From positions 858,501 to 922,500 of the forward strand of contig NC_020911.1 in NCBI RefSeq assembly GCF_000155675.2: a stretch of 64,000 nt of DNA, read 5' to 3'. Under the pieces are notes generated by a model. It was not told the DNA's origin, made no database searches, and saw only the letters and a list, made by a program, of their open reading frames with translations. The position numbers and the translations under genes were made by a program. Shown piece by piece: positions 53,085-62,059 of this stretch (positions are counted from its first letter, which is position 1; every line of letters begins with the position of its first letter). This DNA is from Octadecabacter antarcticus 307. Lineage in GTDB: Bacteria; Pseudomonadota; Alphaproteobacteria; Rhodobacterales; Rhodobacteraceae.

Positions 53085-53779
53085 AAGCAGTTGCGGTCAT
53101 TCCCGCCCGCGGTGGGTCAAAGCGAATTCCACGTAAGAATATCAAGTCCTTTCACGGTCGCCCGATGATCGCTTGGTCGATCGCAGCGGCGCGCGCATCG
53201 GACCTGTTTGATCGGATCATCGTCTCTACCGACGATGCCGAAATCGCCGAGATTGCCCGTGCCGCTGGGGCCGAAGCTCCATTTCTACGCGACGCCGCGC
53301 TGGCTGATGATCAAATAGGCGTAACTGAGGTGGTGCAAGATGCCATCGCACGTCTAGGCGCCGAAGGGGCGGTTCCGGATCTGACCTGCCTGATCTACGC
53401 CACCGCGCCATTTTTGCGGGCCACTGATCTGCGTGCGGGCCACGCCCGGTTGATCGAGACAGGGTCGCTTTTTGCGGTCTCGGTTACTAGCTTTCCGGCG
53501 CCGATCCAGCGTGCGCTGGTGATTGAGCAGGGGCATGTCCGCATGATGAATGAGGAAAACCTGCTGGTGCGCAGCCAGGATCTGGTCGAGGCCTATCACG
53601 ATGCTGGGCAATTCTGCTGGGGTTTAACGGAGGGGTGGCGCGCAGGCCCACGGGTGTTCCGCGCACCCACAGCGCCCGTCATGCTGCCGCGCTATCGGGT
53701 GCAGGACATCGACACGCCCGAGGATTGGGAGCGCGCGGAGATCGTTGCCCGCGTGCTGGAGGAGGAGGCTGGCCGATGA
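53081..53779 (+). CDS. pseF: pseudaminic acid cytidylyltransferase PseF-like
   Basis: This 232-residue enzyme of the CMP-nonulosonate synthetase family activates the free acid with CTP. The signature VIPARGGSKRIPRKN (7-21) begins the protein, followed by the DDAEIAEIARAAGAEAPFLR block and a C-terminal RYRVQDIDTPEDW, all typical of NeuA/PseF. ATG 53081 overlaps the previous stop. PseF is preferred over NeuA because PseB, PseC, PseG and PseI homologues surround it. Confidence 0.88.
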   Translation: MKAVAVIPARGGSKRIPRKNIKSFHGRPMIAWSIAAARASDLFDRIIVSTDDAEIAEIARAAGAEAPFLRDAALADDQIGVTEVVQDAIARLGAEGAVPDLTCLIYATAPFLRATDLRAGHARLIETGSLFAVSVTSFPAPIQRALVIEQGHVRMMNEENLLVRSQDLVEAYHDAGQFCWGLTEGWRAGPRVFRAPTAPVMLPRYRVQDIDTPEDWERAEIVARVLEEEAGR

Positions 53780-54876
53780 CGGGCGCACATGCGCGGTCAA
53801 AGCTGGGGGTATTTGTCAACGGTATTCCCGAATTCGAGAACCTGTATCACCTGTTATGGCGGCTCAGGGCGCGCGACAGGGTTGATCTGCGGGTCTTTTC
53901 CACGACTGGTCTTCGGCGGTTGGAGCCACGCACGCGCGCGTTGTTCGCGCAGGCACAGATCCATCCCGTGATTAGGCCAAATCGTCTGATGAAGTGGCGG
54001 CCTTGGTATCGGCAGGTGCTGAGTGGTTTGGACGCCGCGCTCAGCTTGGGTGATCCGCTGAACGACCACTCCAACCACGGCCAACGCACCGCGCATATGG
54101 CCACGATCGGCCTGCCCACGATCTACCTGCAGCATGGTGTCATCCAAGAGGATGTAACCTACCGCAAGCATGATCGGGCGATCGATTTTCATTCTGAACT
54201 GATCTTCCTGTTCGAGGCGTTGGGCGAGAATCGGGCAATTTTTGCGCCCGGTGTCGCCGACCGGATGGAGGTAGGTGGCTTTTTCAAGAAACCCAGCCTG
54301 CACCCAAAACCTCCTGCTGCCGCCTTCGCGACCGAACTTGCGGGCTATCGCCAGCGATTGCTATTCTGCCATTCTTTCCGGTGGGCGGGGCGGTATTCCG
54401 GCGCCGACATCGATGCCTTCTATGCCATGATCGCGACATTCGCCCGGAGCCATCCTGACGTCGCCGTCATCATCCGCGCCCATCGTGGCAAGCGCCGAAG
54501 CGCCTATTCCGACCATGACGCGCGGCTGCAATCGGTGGTCGATAACGTTTATTTTTCTTACCAACACTTTGGTCCAATGAAAGGTATGATGATGAGCGAC
54601 GCTGTGGCGATGTCGGACGTTGTGGTCTCGACCGCGTCGACGGCATTGTTGGATGCGCTTTACGAGGGACTGCCGACCGGAGTCTACCTCAACGAGTCTG
54701 AGAAATTCATGGGCCTGCCGCAGGTGTCCTGCGCGGCCAGCTTTGCCGCACTTTCGGCTAATGGCTTTTCCGACGGCATGCAGGAGATCGTTGTGCGATA
54801 CGGCGATGTTGATGCCAATATCGACCGGATATGCGACCGGATCGAAGGGTATCTTTCCCAGCGGGCCATGCGATGA
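53776..54876 (+). CDS. GT-B-like glycan biosynthesis protein, unknown specificity
   Basis: The 366-residue protein reads like a distant GT-B or CDP-glycerophosphotransferase-like enzyme: GLPTIYLQHGVIQEDVTYR, a middle VIIRAHRGKRR, and a late SDVVVSTASTALLDALYEG that fits the donor-binding helix of such enzymes. No span is present. ATG 53776 overlaps the pseF stop (ATGA), and its TGA overlaps the pseG start, so it is in the coupled operon. I cannot name the family. It may transfer the CMP-activated sugar or build a linked glycan. Confidence 0.65.
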   Translation: MTGAHARSKLGVFVNGIPEFENLYHLLWRLRARDRVDLRVFSTTGLRRLEPRTRALFAQAQIHPVIRPNRLMKWRPWYRQVLSGLDAALSLGDPLNDHSNHGQRTAHMATIGLPTIYLQHGVIQEDVTYRKHDRAIDFHSELIFLFEALGENRAIFAPGVADRMEVGGFFKKPSLHPKPPAAAFATELAGYRQRLLFCHSFRWAGRYSGADIDAFYAMIATFARSHPDVAVIIRAHRGKRRSAYSDHDARLQSVVDNVYFSYQHFGPMKGMMMSDAVAMSDVVVSTASTALLDALYEGLPTGVYLNESEKFMGLPQVSCAASFAALSANGFSDGMQEIVVRYGDVDANIDRICDRIEGYLSQRAMR

Positions 54877-55921
54877 TCCCGCGCGTCGCCTTTCGCGTTG
54901 CGGCAGCGCCGGGGGTGGGGTTGGGCCATGCCACACGCTGCCGGAGGCGGGCCGCAGGTTTCGACGCCCCCCTTGTTCATCACGAACGTTTCCGGGGTCG
55001 AGGTGCTGGCCAACATTGACATCCAGCGCGCCGGGATCCTTGCGCTGGCTGATGGGGTCTCGACTGCCGACTGGCTTGCCGCGAATCCTGAGATCGCGGC
55101 GGTGGTTGTCGATATGCTCAACGCCGGCAACTTGGCGGCGACGGTCGATGTCGCAGAACTAGTTGCAAGCAGGCGCCATGTCACGGTTATCAATTCGATG
55201 CAGCCCAACCATTTCCGCGACCCGGTCGCGCCTGCCAGCGCCCCCGATCTGCTGGTGACGCCCTATCTGCGGGCTGAGGATTTGCGGCCACCGCCGCGCG
55301 CGCGACGCTGGCTGGCGGGCGCGTTCTACGCCTTTTTGCCACTGTCCTACGGCGAGGCGCGTTTGCAGCCATTTCCAGACGAACCGCGTATTCTAGTGGC
55401 CTGCGGCGGCGCCGATCCTAGCGGTCTGTGGGTGCACATCGCGAGCCGTCTGGCCGAGGGGCACGCTGGTCGACATTGTTGTTGGCCCTCAATTCGCCCC
55501 GACCCTTGTCGAAGCTCTTGAACGGCCGACAGCTGATCATCCCCATCTGCACCTTTATGAAGGGCGGCGCGATCTGATGCCGCTTTATCTGACGGCGACG
55601 GTGGTTCTGGGGTGGCCGGGCCTGTTGCGCTATGAGGCAGCCACGCTGGGGCGTAACGGAATTTATCTGTGGGAAACTGAGGCATAGATGGCCTATTTCA
55701 AGGCTTTTCACGACAGCAGCGTTGCCGAGGTTCACCTTGCCGCGCTGCCGGGCGGCGCAGCAATGGCCGATGCAAGGGTTATCGAGTTGACAGACCTGAG
55801 CATGCTAAGGCAGGTGTCATGCAGGAATGCGGCCGCTGCCATTGATGGTGGTGGCGCAGCTCGTATTACCGAGGCGATCGGTGCAGGGCTGGCAGCCAAA
55901 GAGGGCAAGGAGCAGACATGA
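54873..55921 (+). pseudogene. pseG: broken UDP-sugar hydrolase PseG
   Basis: PseG removes UDP in pseudaminic acid synthesis. From ATG 54873 the frame reads MIPRVAFRVAAAPGVGLGHA, the PseG start. The homology then moves to the +1 frame, with NVSGVEVLANIDIQRAG and a CGGADPSG loop typical of the family. It moves again at about 55455-55475 to a third frame (LVDIVVGPQFAPTLVEAL), where a TAG at 55685 interrupts before the terminal part GGGAARITEAIG. Two shifts plus a stop make it inactive unless the reads are wrong. Its end overlaps the pseI start as the neighbours do (ATGA at 55918). Confidence 0.75.
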
Positions 55922-56967
55922 GCATGAGCATCGAGGGAAAGTCTATCGGTCCAGGTGAAAAGTGTTTCCTGATCGCCGAGGTGTCGGCCAACCACGATGG
56001 CGACCTCGATCAGGCGCTGGAGCTGGTGGACATCGCGGCCGATGTAGGCTGGGATTGCGTAAAGTTTCAGACCTATAGTGCCGACAGCCTGACAGTGCCG
56101 TCGAGACATGCCTCGATGCGGATCGACCCAATTTGGGGTACCGACAATCTTTACAATCTCTATACCAATGCCGCGATGCCAATGGATTTCCACGCGCCGC
56201 TGTTCCAACGCGTGCGCGAGCAGGGCATGCTACCCTTCACCTCGATCTATGATCCGCGCGATTTGGACTTCATCGAAGGCTTGGGCTGCGCATTTTACAA
56301 GATCGCCAGTTTCGAGATGACTTTTGATGACCTGCTGATCGCGGTGGCGAGTACGAAGAAGCCAGTGGTAATGTCTACAGGTATGTCCGACCTCGCCGAA
56401 GTTGAGCATGCTCTAGAGGTCTTGGACCGTGCCGGATCAGGGCCGATCATCCTGCTGCATTGTGTATCGTCGTACCCAACTCCACCCGATGAGGCGAACC
56501 TTCTGGCGATGAAGACGTTAGAGGCGCGTTTTGGGAGGCCGGTAGGGTTTTCTGATCACACCGTCGGCGCGGTTGTGCCGTTGGCTGCCGCTGCCCTCGG
56601 AGCAGTCGCGATTGAGAAGCATTTTACCAACGACCCGGCCCGGAAGGGTCCAGACCATCGGTTTTCCGCCCCGCCGGACGTGATGCGCGATATCGCCGAT
56701 GGCGCCACAATGATCCACGCTGCCCGCGGCACTGGTGAAAAGGTTGCGGCAAAGGCGGAGGTGGGCAACCGAAACTCCTTTCGCCGGTCGGCATTCGCCA
56801 TGCGTGACATTGCGGTAGGGGAAGTTCTGAACCCTGAGGATTACCGTTTTGTGCGCCCTAACGCGGGAGTCCCCGTCAGCGACAAGGCTGCACTCGAACA
56901 CCGGACGATAGCTCGCGCGATCCGGCAATATGACCCGATTAACTATGACGACCTCGTCCGCAGATGA
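55918..56967 (+). CDS. pseI: pseudaminic acid synthase PseI (NeuB family)
   Basis: This 349-residue enzyme condenses the 6-deoxy sugar with phosphoenolpyruvate. The TIM barrel begins with LIAEVSANHDGDLDQAL and has DCVKFQTYSADSLT, GCAFYKIASFEM, VVMSTGMSDLAEVE and GFSDHTVG; the C-terminal SAF/antifreeze-like domain (about 285-349) begins NRNSFRRSAFAM. All the family blocks are intact. ATG 55918 overlaps the pseG stop and its own stop overlaps the next gene, so the operon layout survives. Confidence 0.92.
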   Translation: MSMSIEGKSIGPGEKCFLIAEVSANHDGDLDQALELVDIAADVGWDCVKFQTYSADSLTVPSRHASMRIDPIWGTDNLYNLYTNAAMPMDFHAPLFQRVREQGMLPFTSIYDPRDLDFIEGLGCAFYKIASFEMTFDDLLIAVASTKKPVVMSTGMSDLAEVEHALEVLDRAGSGPIILLHCVSSYPTPPDEANLLAMKTLEARFGRPVGFSDHTVGAVVPLAAAALGAVAIEKHFTNDPARKGPDHRFSAPPDVMRDIADGATMIHAARGTGEKVAAKAEVGNRNSFRRSAFAMRDIAVGEVLNPEDYRFVRPNAGVPVSDKAALEHRTIARAIRQYDPINYDDLVRR

Positions 56968-57596
56968 GGCTGCGTCCCGCCACAATGGCAGATGCACGTC
57001 GGCTGTTCGATTGGCGCAACGATCCTGCTACGCGCGCGGCCTCGGTAACGACCGTGCCGGTCAGCTGGGAAGATCACTTGACGTGGATGGAGGCAAGCCT
57101 GAGCCAGAGCAGGCGGCATCTTCATATTGCCGAGGGCGATATTGGCCCTTTGGGCAGTCTGCGGCTGGACGATTGCTTGGAAGGCACTGAACTGTCGATC
57201 ACGTTGGCACCCGAGGCACGTGGTCGCGGGCTAGCCGCGTCATTGCTGCGCCTTGCCACAACAGAAAAAGGGCTGTATCTTGCGCGCATTCGGCCAGAAA
57301 ACACCGCCAGTCGCCGGGCGTTTGAGGCTGCGGGGTTCCAGTTCATCCGCCATTCCGATAGTATGGACTGGTTTCGTAAAGACTCACAGGAGAGTAACAT
57401 GACCCCCGAACAGATAGAAGCCAAGCTCCGGTTGATCGACGGTATCGAACAGGTGCGTTCGAAGAATAATGTCAACTGGATGAACCTTCTGCGCGTGGCG
57501 TTGAAGGCGAACCCCGAAGCGACGTTGGAATTGGTGCGGGACATCAACAGCAAAGATAATGAGGTTTCGGAGCTGTTCGCCAAGCTCGGCGAGTAG
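56964..57596 (+). CDS. pseH: PseH-like acetyltransferase fused to a 65-residue C-terminal domain
   Basis: Residues 1-138 are a GNAT N-acetyltransferase: MRLRPATMADARRLFDWRND at the start, the acetyl-CoA loop APEARGRGLAASLL (82-95), and ENTASRRAFEAAGF near the end. PseH acetylates the 4-amino group in this pathway. Residues 146-210 form a separate helical, charged domain (starting MTPEQIEAKLRLIDG) that I do not recognise; an AGGAG eight bases before the internal ATG 57399 suggests it was or still is an independent gene. ATG 56964 overlaps the pseI stop. Confidence 0.75.
   Translation: MRLRPATMADARRLFDWRNDPATRAASVTTVPVSWEDHLTWMEASLSQSRRHLHIAEGDIGPLGSLRLDDCLEGTELSITLAPEARGRGLAASLLRLATTEKGLYLARIRPENTASRRAFEAAGFQFIRHSDSMDWFRKDSQESNMTPEQIEAKLRLIDGIEQVRSKNNVNWMNLLRVALKANPEATLELVRDINSKDNEVSELFAKLGE
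57399..57596 (+). CDS. possible independent 65-residue protein within the pseH gene
   Basis: The in-frame ATG 57399 is preceded by AGGAG with eight bases spacing, a better site than most in the operon. The product is a short helical protein with no cysteine and a conserved-looking NNVNWMNLLRVALKANPEA stretch. It may be made both as a fusion with the acetyltransferase and alone. The function is unknown. Confidence 0.4.
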   Translation: MTPEQIEAKLRLIDGIEQVRSKNNVNWMNLLRVALKANPEATLELVRDINSKDNEVSELFAKLGE

Positions 57597-57599
57597 GCT

Positions 57600-59187
57600 T
57601 CCAGTCCTGCCATCATCTGTGGCGGCTTTGCCGGTATATACACAGCCTGACAGCTGGCGCGCGACGGAATGCGCGTGATGCTCGTGGAGGCACGTTGTGG
57701 TCTTGGCGCGGGTTCATGGTGGATCTCGGCACCCATAACCTTGATCTGCGCAGTCCGAGCGGTGCTGCATTCTACGAGCATGCCCTTCGCGACAACATCG
57801 TAGTGACGGACGTCCATAACTGGGCCACGACCACCGATCGGACCTGGACCAGAGGGTTCGAGATGCCCGATTTCGGGGTCGGCGATACGGCACTGTGTGC
57901 AACGGCGATGCGCGAGTTGACGGAGTTGTGTGCAGCCGGAGCCGTACCCAGTGGTGACGGCTATGACGCCTGGCTTTTGGCGCGTTTCGGTCCAGCCCTT
58001 GTGGGGCGGTAGCGCGGGATGCTGGCCAAGGTTCTGGGCGGTCGGTCTGAGGGGCTGGCGGTCGAGGCGTGTGGTCCGCTTGGTATGTTCGCGCGCCCCA
58101 AGCTGAGCAAAAATGCACAAATGGCCGAGTTGAAACAGGCTGATGGTTTCTGGGATGATCGCCTTGGGGTCAGCCTCGATTGCGACGATCCGCAGTTTGC
58201 CGGGCGCAGCGTCACCAAACGCTTTGGCTATCCCAAGGCGGGTGCGCTGCGGTCGCTTTGTACTGCCGCGACCGAATGATTGAACGAGGCTGGCGTTAGG
58301 GTCCTGACGCAAACCCGTGTGATGGCGCTGGAGTCGCAGGGCGATCAGATCATGCTGCGGACATCGGGCGGCGATCTGCGGGCTGGGCGCGCATTTTGGA
58401 CATTGCCCGATCATAGCCTTCTGGATCTGTTGGGCTTGGATCTGGACCTAAAGGCCACGGCCATTCCCGTAGGCCGCGCCTTCTATGCGTTCGAGCTGTC
58501 GGCCCGTGACATCGCGGGCCCCGATTACCTGCATGATTTCAACGAGAGCCGCTTGCCCTATCGCTACAACAGTTGCGGTCTTTATTGCGGACAGGTGCGC
58601 GACGACGGCACCACCTAGTCATGGCTGAGGTGCCGAGCCATCCGGCGAAGCTGGCACGGTTATTGACCAAAGAGGTCGAGTCCGAGGTCTGGCGCGCAAT
58701 GCTGGATGTGGGCTTGCGGTCTTTTGCCATTTTCTGCGCGCGCGGCAGTACGGCCCGCTATCACGGCACCGACATTGTGCCGGAATTTGTGGGGCTGGCC
58801 ACCACAGCGCTGGCCGATGACGTGGCCGCCTCCGTCAGTCTCGCAGATGCCGAGGATGACACAATGCCCTCGGGGTTTGACTATGCTGTGCGGTCAGGGG
58901 TGTTCAATAACCGTATGGACGACAACTGAGGCTTCATGACGCGCACCTTGCGCCAGATGTGGGCCGCTGCCGACAAGGGCATCGCATTCAACGCCATGTC
59001 GAGCCATGTGGATTACCGCGACGAAGGCCTGTTCTACGTTGATCCGATGCAGGTCTTCGCGTCCTGCAAGGACGATCTGGGCGGTCATCCGGTGCTCTGC
59101 CAAGACTATGTCACGCGTCCTGGCGAGTTCCCGTTCGAGTTCGCGATGTATGTCCTGAAGGCGCCGCTCGTCCCGTCGGAGAACTAG
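57600..59187 (+). pseudogene. broken FAD/NAD-binding oxidoreductase (amine-oxidase-like)
   Basis: The piece begins with a dinucleotide fold (CGGFAGIYTA, from 57621) and continues with VDLGTHNLDLRSPSG, typical of FAD-dependent amine-oxidase-like proteins in glycan clusters. In-frame stops occur at 57648, 58010, 58277 and 58927. The frame changes near 57695, and again near 58610, where the 58616 TAG ends one frame and coding continues in another as MAEVPSHPAKLARLL, finishing with GEFPFEFAMYVLKAP before the terminal TAG at 59185. About 520 codons in total. It overlaps the pseC 3' end by 4 bases. Confidence 0.75.
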
Positions 59188-60323
59188 CCGAGCGCGCTTG
59201 CCAATGCCGCGATCACCACGTCCTGATCCTCTTCGTTCAACCCTGCATAGAGCGGGATGGAAATCGCATGTGCATAGTACTGCTCGGCATTCGGAAAATC
59301 TCCCTCCGTAAAGCTGCGCGAGGCCCAGTAGGGCTGCATGTGGACGGGGATGTAGTGCACGTTTACACCGATCCCGGCCTGGCGCAGATCAGCAAAGACA
59401 CGGGCGCGATCAGCCACCTGAATCGGGTAGAGGTGATAGCTGGAATAGCTTTCTGGATGCTGTGCGGGCCGGGTCAACGGCAAGTCGGCCAGCCGCCTGT
59501 TATAGCACGCGGCCAGTTCGTTGCGGCGCGCCACGAACGCGTCCAGACGGTCCATCTGGCTCAGTCCTAAGGCGGCTTGCATCTCGGTCATGCGGTAGTT
59601 GTAGCCCAGATCGACCATCTGGTAGTACCAGCCGCCCTCACTGTCCCCGGCCATCCGCGCCGGGTCGCGGGTGATGCCGTGGCTGCGGTGCAACTCCATC
59701 CGGGTGGCAAGCTCGGGGTTGTTGGTAGTGGCCAGCCCGCCTTCGGCGGTGGTGATGATCTTGACGGGATGAAAGCTGAAGACGCAGATGTCACTATGGG
59801 CGCAATTGCCAACCGGCCTGTCGCGGTAGCGCGCGCCGATGGCGTGGCTGGCGTCCTCGATCACACTGAACCCGTAGCGTCCGGCCAGCGCGCCGATGGC
59901 GGCCATGTCGGCGCTTTGTCCCGCGAAATGCACGGGCATCACGATCTTCGGCAGATGGCCCGCGGCCTCGGCCTGGACCAGCTTGACCTCGAGAGCGGGA
60001 ACACTCATCACATAGGTGTCGGGATCGGTATCGACGAAATCCACATCTGCGCCGCAATAGACGCCAACATTGGCGGACGCCACGAAGGTATTAGGCACCG
60101 TCCACAAGATGTCTCCGGGGCCCAGATCCAGCGCCATGCACGCGATATGCAGCGCCGAGGTGGCCGAGTTCACCGCCACACCGTGCGCCGCGCCGCACTG
60201 ACCCGCAACAGCAGCCTCGAAGCGCGGAACGACAGGGCCCTGCGTCAGGAAGTCAGATCGGAGAACTTCGACCACAGCCGCAATGTCCGCCTCAGAGATG
60301 TCCTGTCGGCCGTAAGGGATCAT
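59184..60323 (-). CDS. pseC: UDP-4-amino-4,6-dideoxy sugar aminotransferase PseC
   Basis: This 379-residue PLP enzyme of the DegT/DnrJ/EryC1/StrS family transfers an amino group to the 4-keto sugar made by PseB. The cofactor lysine is K188 in FSFHPVKIITTAEGG; EDASHAIGARY and the N-terminal VNSATSALHI complete the site. The start ATG 60323 shares its A with the pseB stop (TGATG), so the two are translationally coupled. The frame is intact, unlike pseG. Confidence 0.92.
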   Translation of the reverse strand: MIPYGRQDISEADIAAVVEVLRSDFLTQGPVVPRFEAAVAGQCGAAHGVAVNSATSALHIACMALDLGPGDILWTVPNTFVASANVGVYCGADVDFVDTDPDTYVMSVPALEVKLVQAEAAGHLPKIVMPVHFAGQSADMAAIGALAGRYGFSVIEDASHAIGARYRDRPVGNCAHSDICVFSFHPVKIITTAEGGLATTNNPELATRMELHRSHGITRDPARMAGDSEGGWYYQMVDLGYNYRMTEMQAALGLSQMDRLDAFVARRNELAACYNRRLADLPLTRPAQHPESYSSYHLYPIQVADRARVFADLRQAGIGVNVHYIPVHMQPYWASRSFTEGDFPNAEQYYAHAISIPLYAGLNEEDQDVVIAALASALG

Positions 60324-61321
60324 CAGACACGACCCACCTTTGCGCGGTTCGCGTCAATCCAGGCGCGCAATGTCTCGGACGGCATCCATTTGGGATTGTT
60401 GTCTGAGGCATAGCGGAAATCCTCGGCCACCTTGCGGCCATCCTTGATTCGCGCGGGATCAGTGGACCAGTTGTGGATCGCCGGGATGATCTTGAAGTGG
60501 TCGTCATATTCGTAGGTGTGCGGCGCGTCTTCGGGGCCGATCATCTGTTCATGCAGTTTTTCGCCAGGCCGAATGCCCACGACATTGTGGGCAAAGCCCG
60601 GGCGCACCGCTTCGGCGATCTGCATGATGTCCATCGAGGGGATCTTGCGCACATATATTTCGCCGCCGATGCTGTCCTCGAGTGCATGCCAGACAAGTTC
60701 GACCCCTTGTTCCAGACTGATCATGAACCGCGTCATACGCGGATCGGTGATTGGGATCTCAGCATCCTCGTCCAGCGACATGAAGAACGGAATGACCGAT
60801 CCGCGCGAGCCCATCACGTTGCCGTAGCGCACCACAGAAAAGCGGCATTTGTCAGCTCCTGAGTAGGAGTTTCCGGACACGAAAAGCTTGTCTGAAGCGA
60901 GCTTTGACGCACCATACAGGTTGATCGGTGCCGACGCCTTGTCGGTCGACAGTGCCACGCATTTTTTGACACCTTTGTCGATGCAGGCGTCGATCACGTT
61001 CATAGCCCCCATGACGTTGGTCTTTATGCACTCAAAGGGGTTGTATTCGGCGGTCGGTACGATCTTGGTCGCGGCGGCGTGGACGACGTAGTCGACACCG
61101 TCCATCGCGCGATACAAGCGTTCACGGTCGCGCACGTCGCCGATGAAGAACCGAACCTCTGGCAGGTGGCCATAAAGCTTGGCCATATCCCACTGTTTCA
61201 TCTCGTCACGTGAAAATATGATGACACGTTTGGGTTTGAAACGCTCGATCGTCATCGGGACGAAGGCAGACCCGAAAGAACCGGTGCCACCGGTGAGCAG
61301 TATTGTCGATCCCTTGAGCAT
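60323..61321 (-). CDS. pseB: UDP-N-acetylglucosamine 4,6-dehydratase (inverting) PseB
   Basis: This 332-residue short-chain-dehydrogenase-type enzyme does the first pathway step, making the 4-keto-6-deoxy sugar with C5 inversion. The NADP loop TGGTGSFGSAF lies at about residues 9-19, RDEMKQWDMAKLYG follows, and the active-site STDKASAPINLYGASK supplies Lys and the YxxxK pair. AGGGGACTT precedes ATG 61321, which is preferred to an extension to 61387. It heads the minus-strand pair converging on the + strand operon. Confidence 0.93.
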   Translation of the reverse strand: MLKGSTILLTGGTGSFGSAFVPMTIERFKPKRVIIFSRDEMKQWDMAKLYGHLPEVRFFIGDVRDRERLYRAMDGVDYVVHAAATKIVPTAEYNPFECIKTNVMGAMNVIDACIDKGVKKCVALSTDKASAPINLYGASKLASDKLFVSGNSYSGADKCRFSVVRYGNVMGSRGSVIPFFMSLDEDAEIPITDPRMTRFMISLEQGVELVWHALEDSIGGEIYVRKIPSMDIMQIAEAVRPGFAHNVVGIRPGEKLHEQMIGPEDAPHTYEYDDHFKIIPAIHNWSTDPARIKDGRKVAEDFRYASDNNPKWMPSETLRAWIDANRAKVGRV

Positions 61322-62059
61322 AAGTCCCCTTTCGCCAAGTCGGGGCAAAGCCCTAATTTCACTCTGTGGCGGGTTTAGCGCGAACATTTGGCAGTGTCCA
61401 TCAGTAGGTGCCGCAGCCTACAACGTATTGTGGCGTTGTCTGGACCAGCCATGGCTTGAATTTGCGTGGGTCTCTTTGTGTTTGTGACTGGATACTTCTT
61501 CCTTGTCGCCTCCAAGCGCCCGGTTGCAAGTTTGCTCAGCCGCACCTGGTCAAAAAAGTAGGACCGCTTCAGGCCCCTAACCGCCCGCCCACCCACACCG
61601 ACGTGGCGCTCTCTGGCTGCAGCTGCAGCGGGAAATAGACATATTCGCCATCGGTCGATTTCTTGGCCCTCTAACCTGGCCATGTGGTCTGAATAGGCCA
61701 GCTCGTCTAGGTGGAAAAACAGCGTTTTAAGGGGCGCGCGCCACCTTCGGGAGGGCGTCATAGGTTCGGCCCATTTTGCGGACAAAAGGTGAGTGGTTCA
61801 CGTCTGAAAAGGGCGCATCCAAGACAAGCGGCGGTGAAAATTGGGCAGGTGGTTGGGGTGTGGCGGCCCAGCGCCATTGGCTCTTTTCCTCGCGGATGCG
61901 TCTTGTTCAGCGCGAGGAAACCCGCCATCCTTTGCGCCTCATAAAACAGTGCAGGTACTCCTCGATGATATGTTGATCCTCATTTGAAATCACGTCATGT
62001 GCCACGCTCGGGTTGATGAAAACCGTCTCTGACACGAGACTGCGAAAGGAATTTCCAGA
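61322..62059. other. 738-base region without a supported gene
   Basis: A 136-codon minus-strand frame (61375-61785) and shorter + strand frames have no recognisable domain and biased Arg-rich composition typical of shadow frames. There is no IS motif I can identify. The region may be remains of glycan genes or a promoter region for pseB. Confidence 0.4.

Noticed and set aside
57122..58414. 430-codon minus-strand frame opposite pseH and the oxidoreductase remnant
   Set aside because: The + strand has clear, family-matching protein pieces here. The minus frame matches nothing and is long only because of high GC.
61375..61785. 136-codon minus-strand frame upstream of pseB
   Set aside because: No recognisable domain, no ribosome-binding site and an Arg-rich composition; I cannot support it as a gene.
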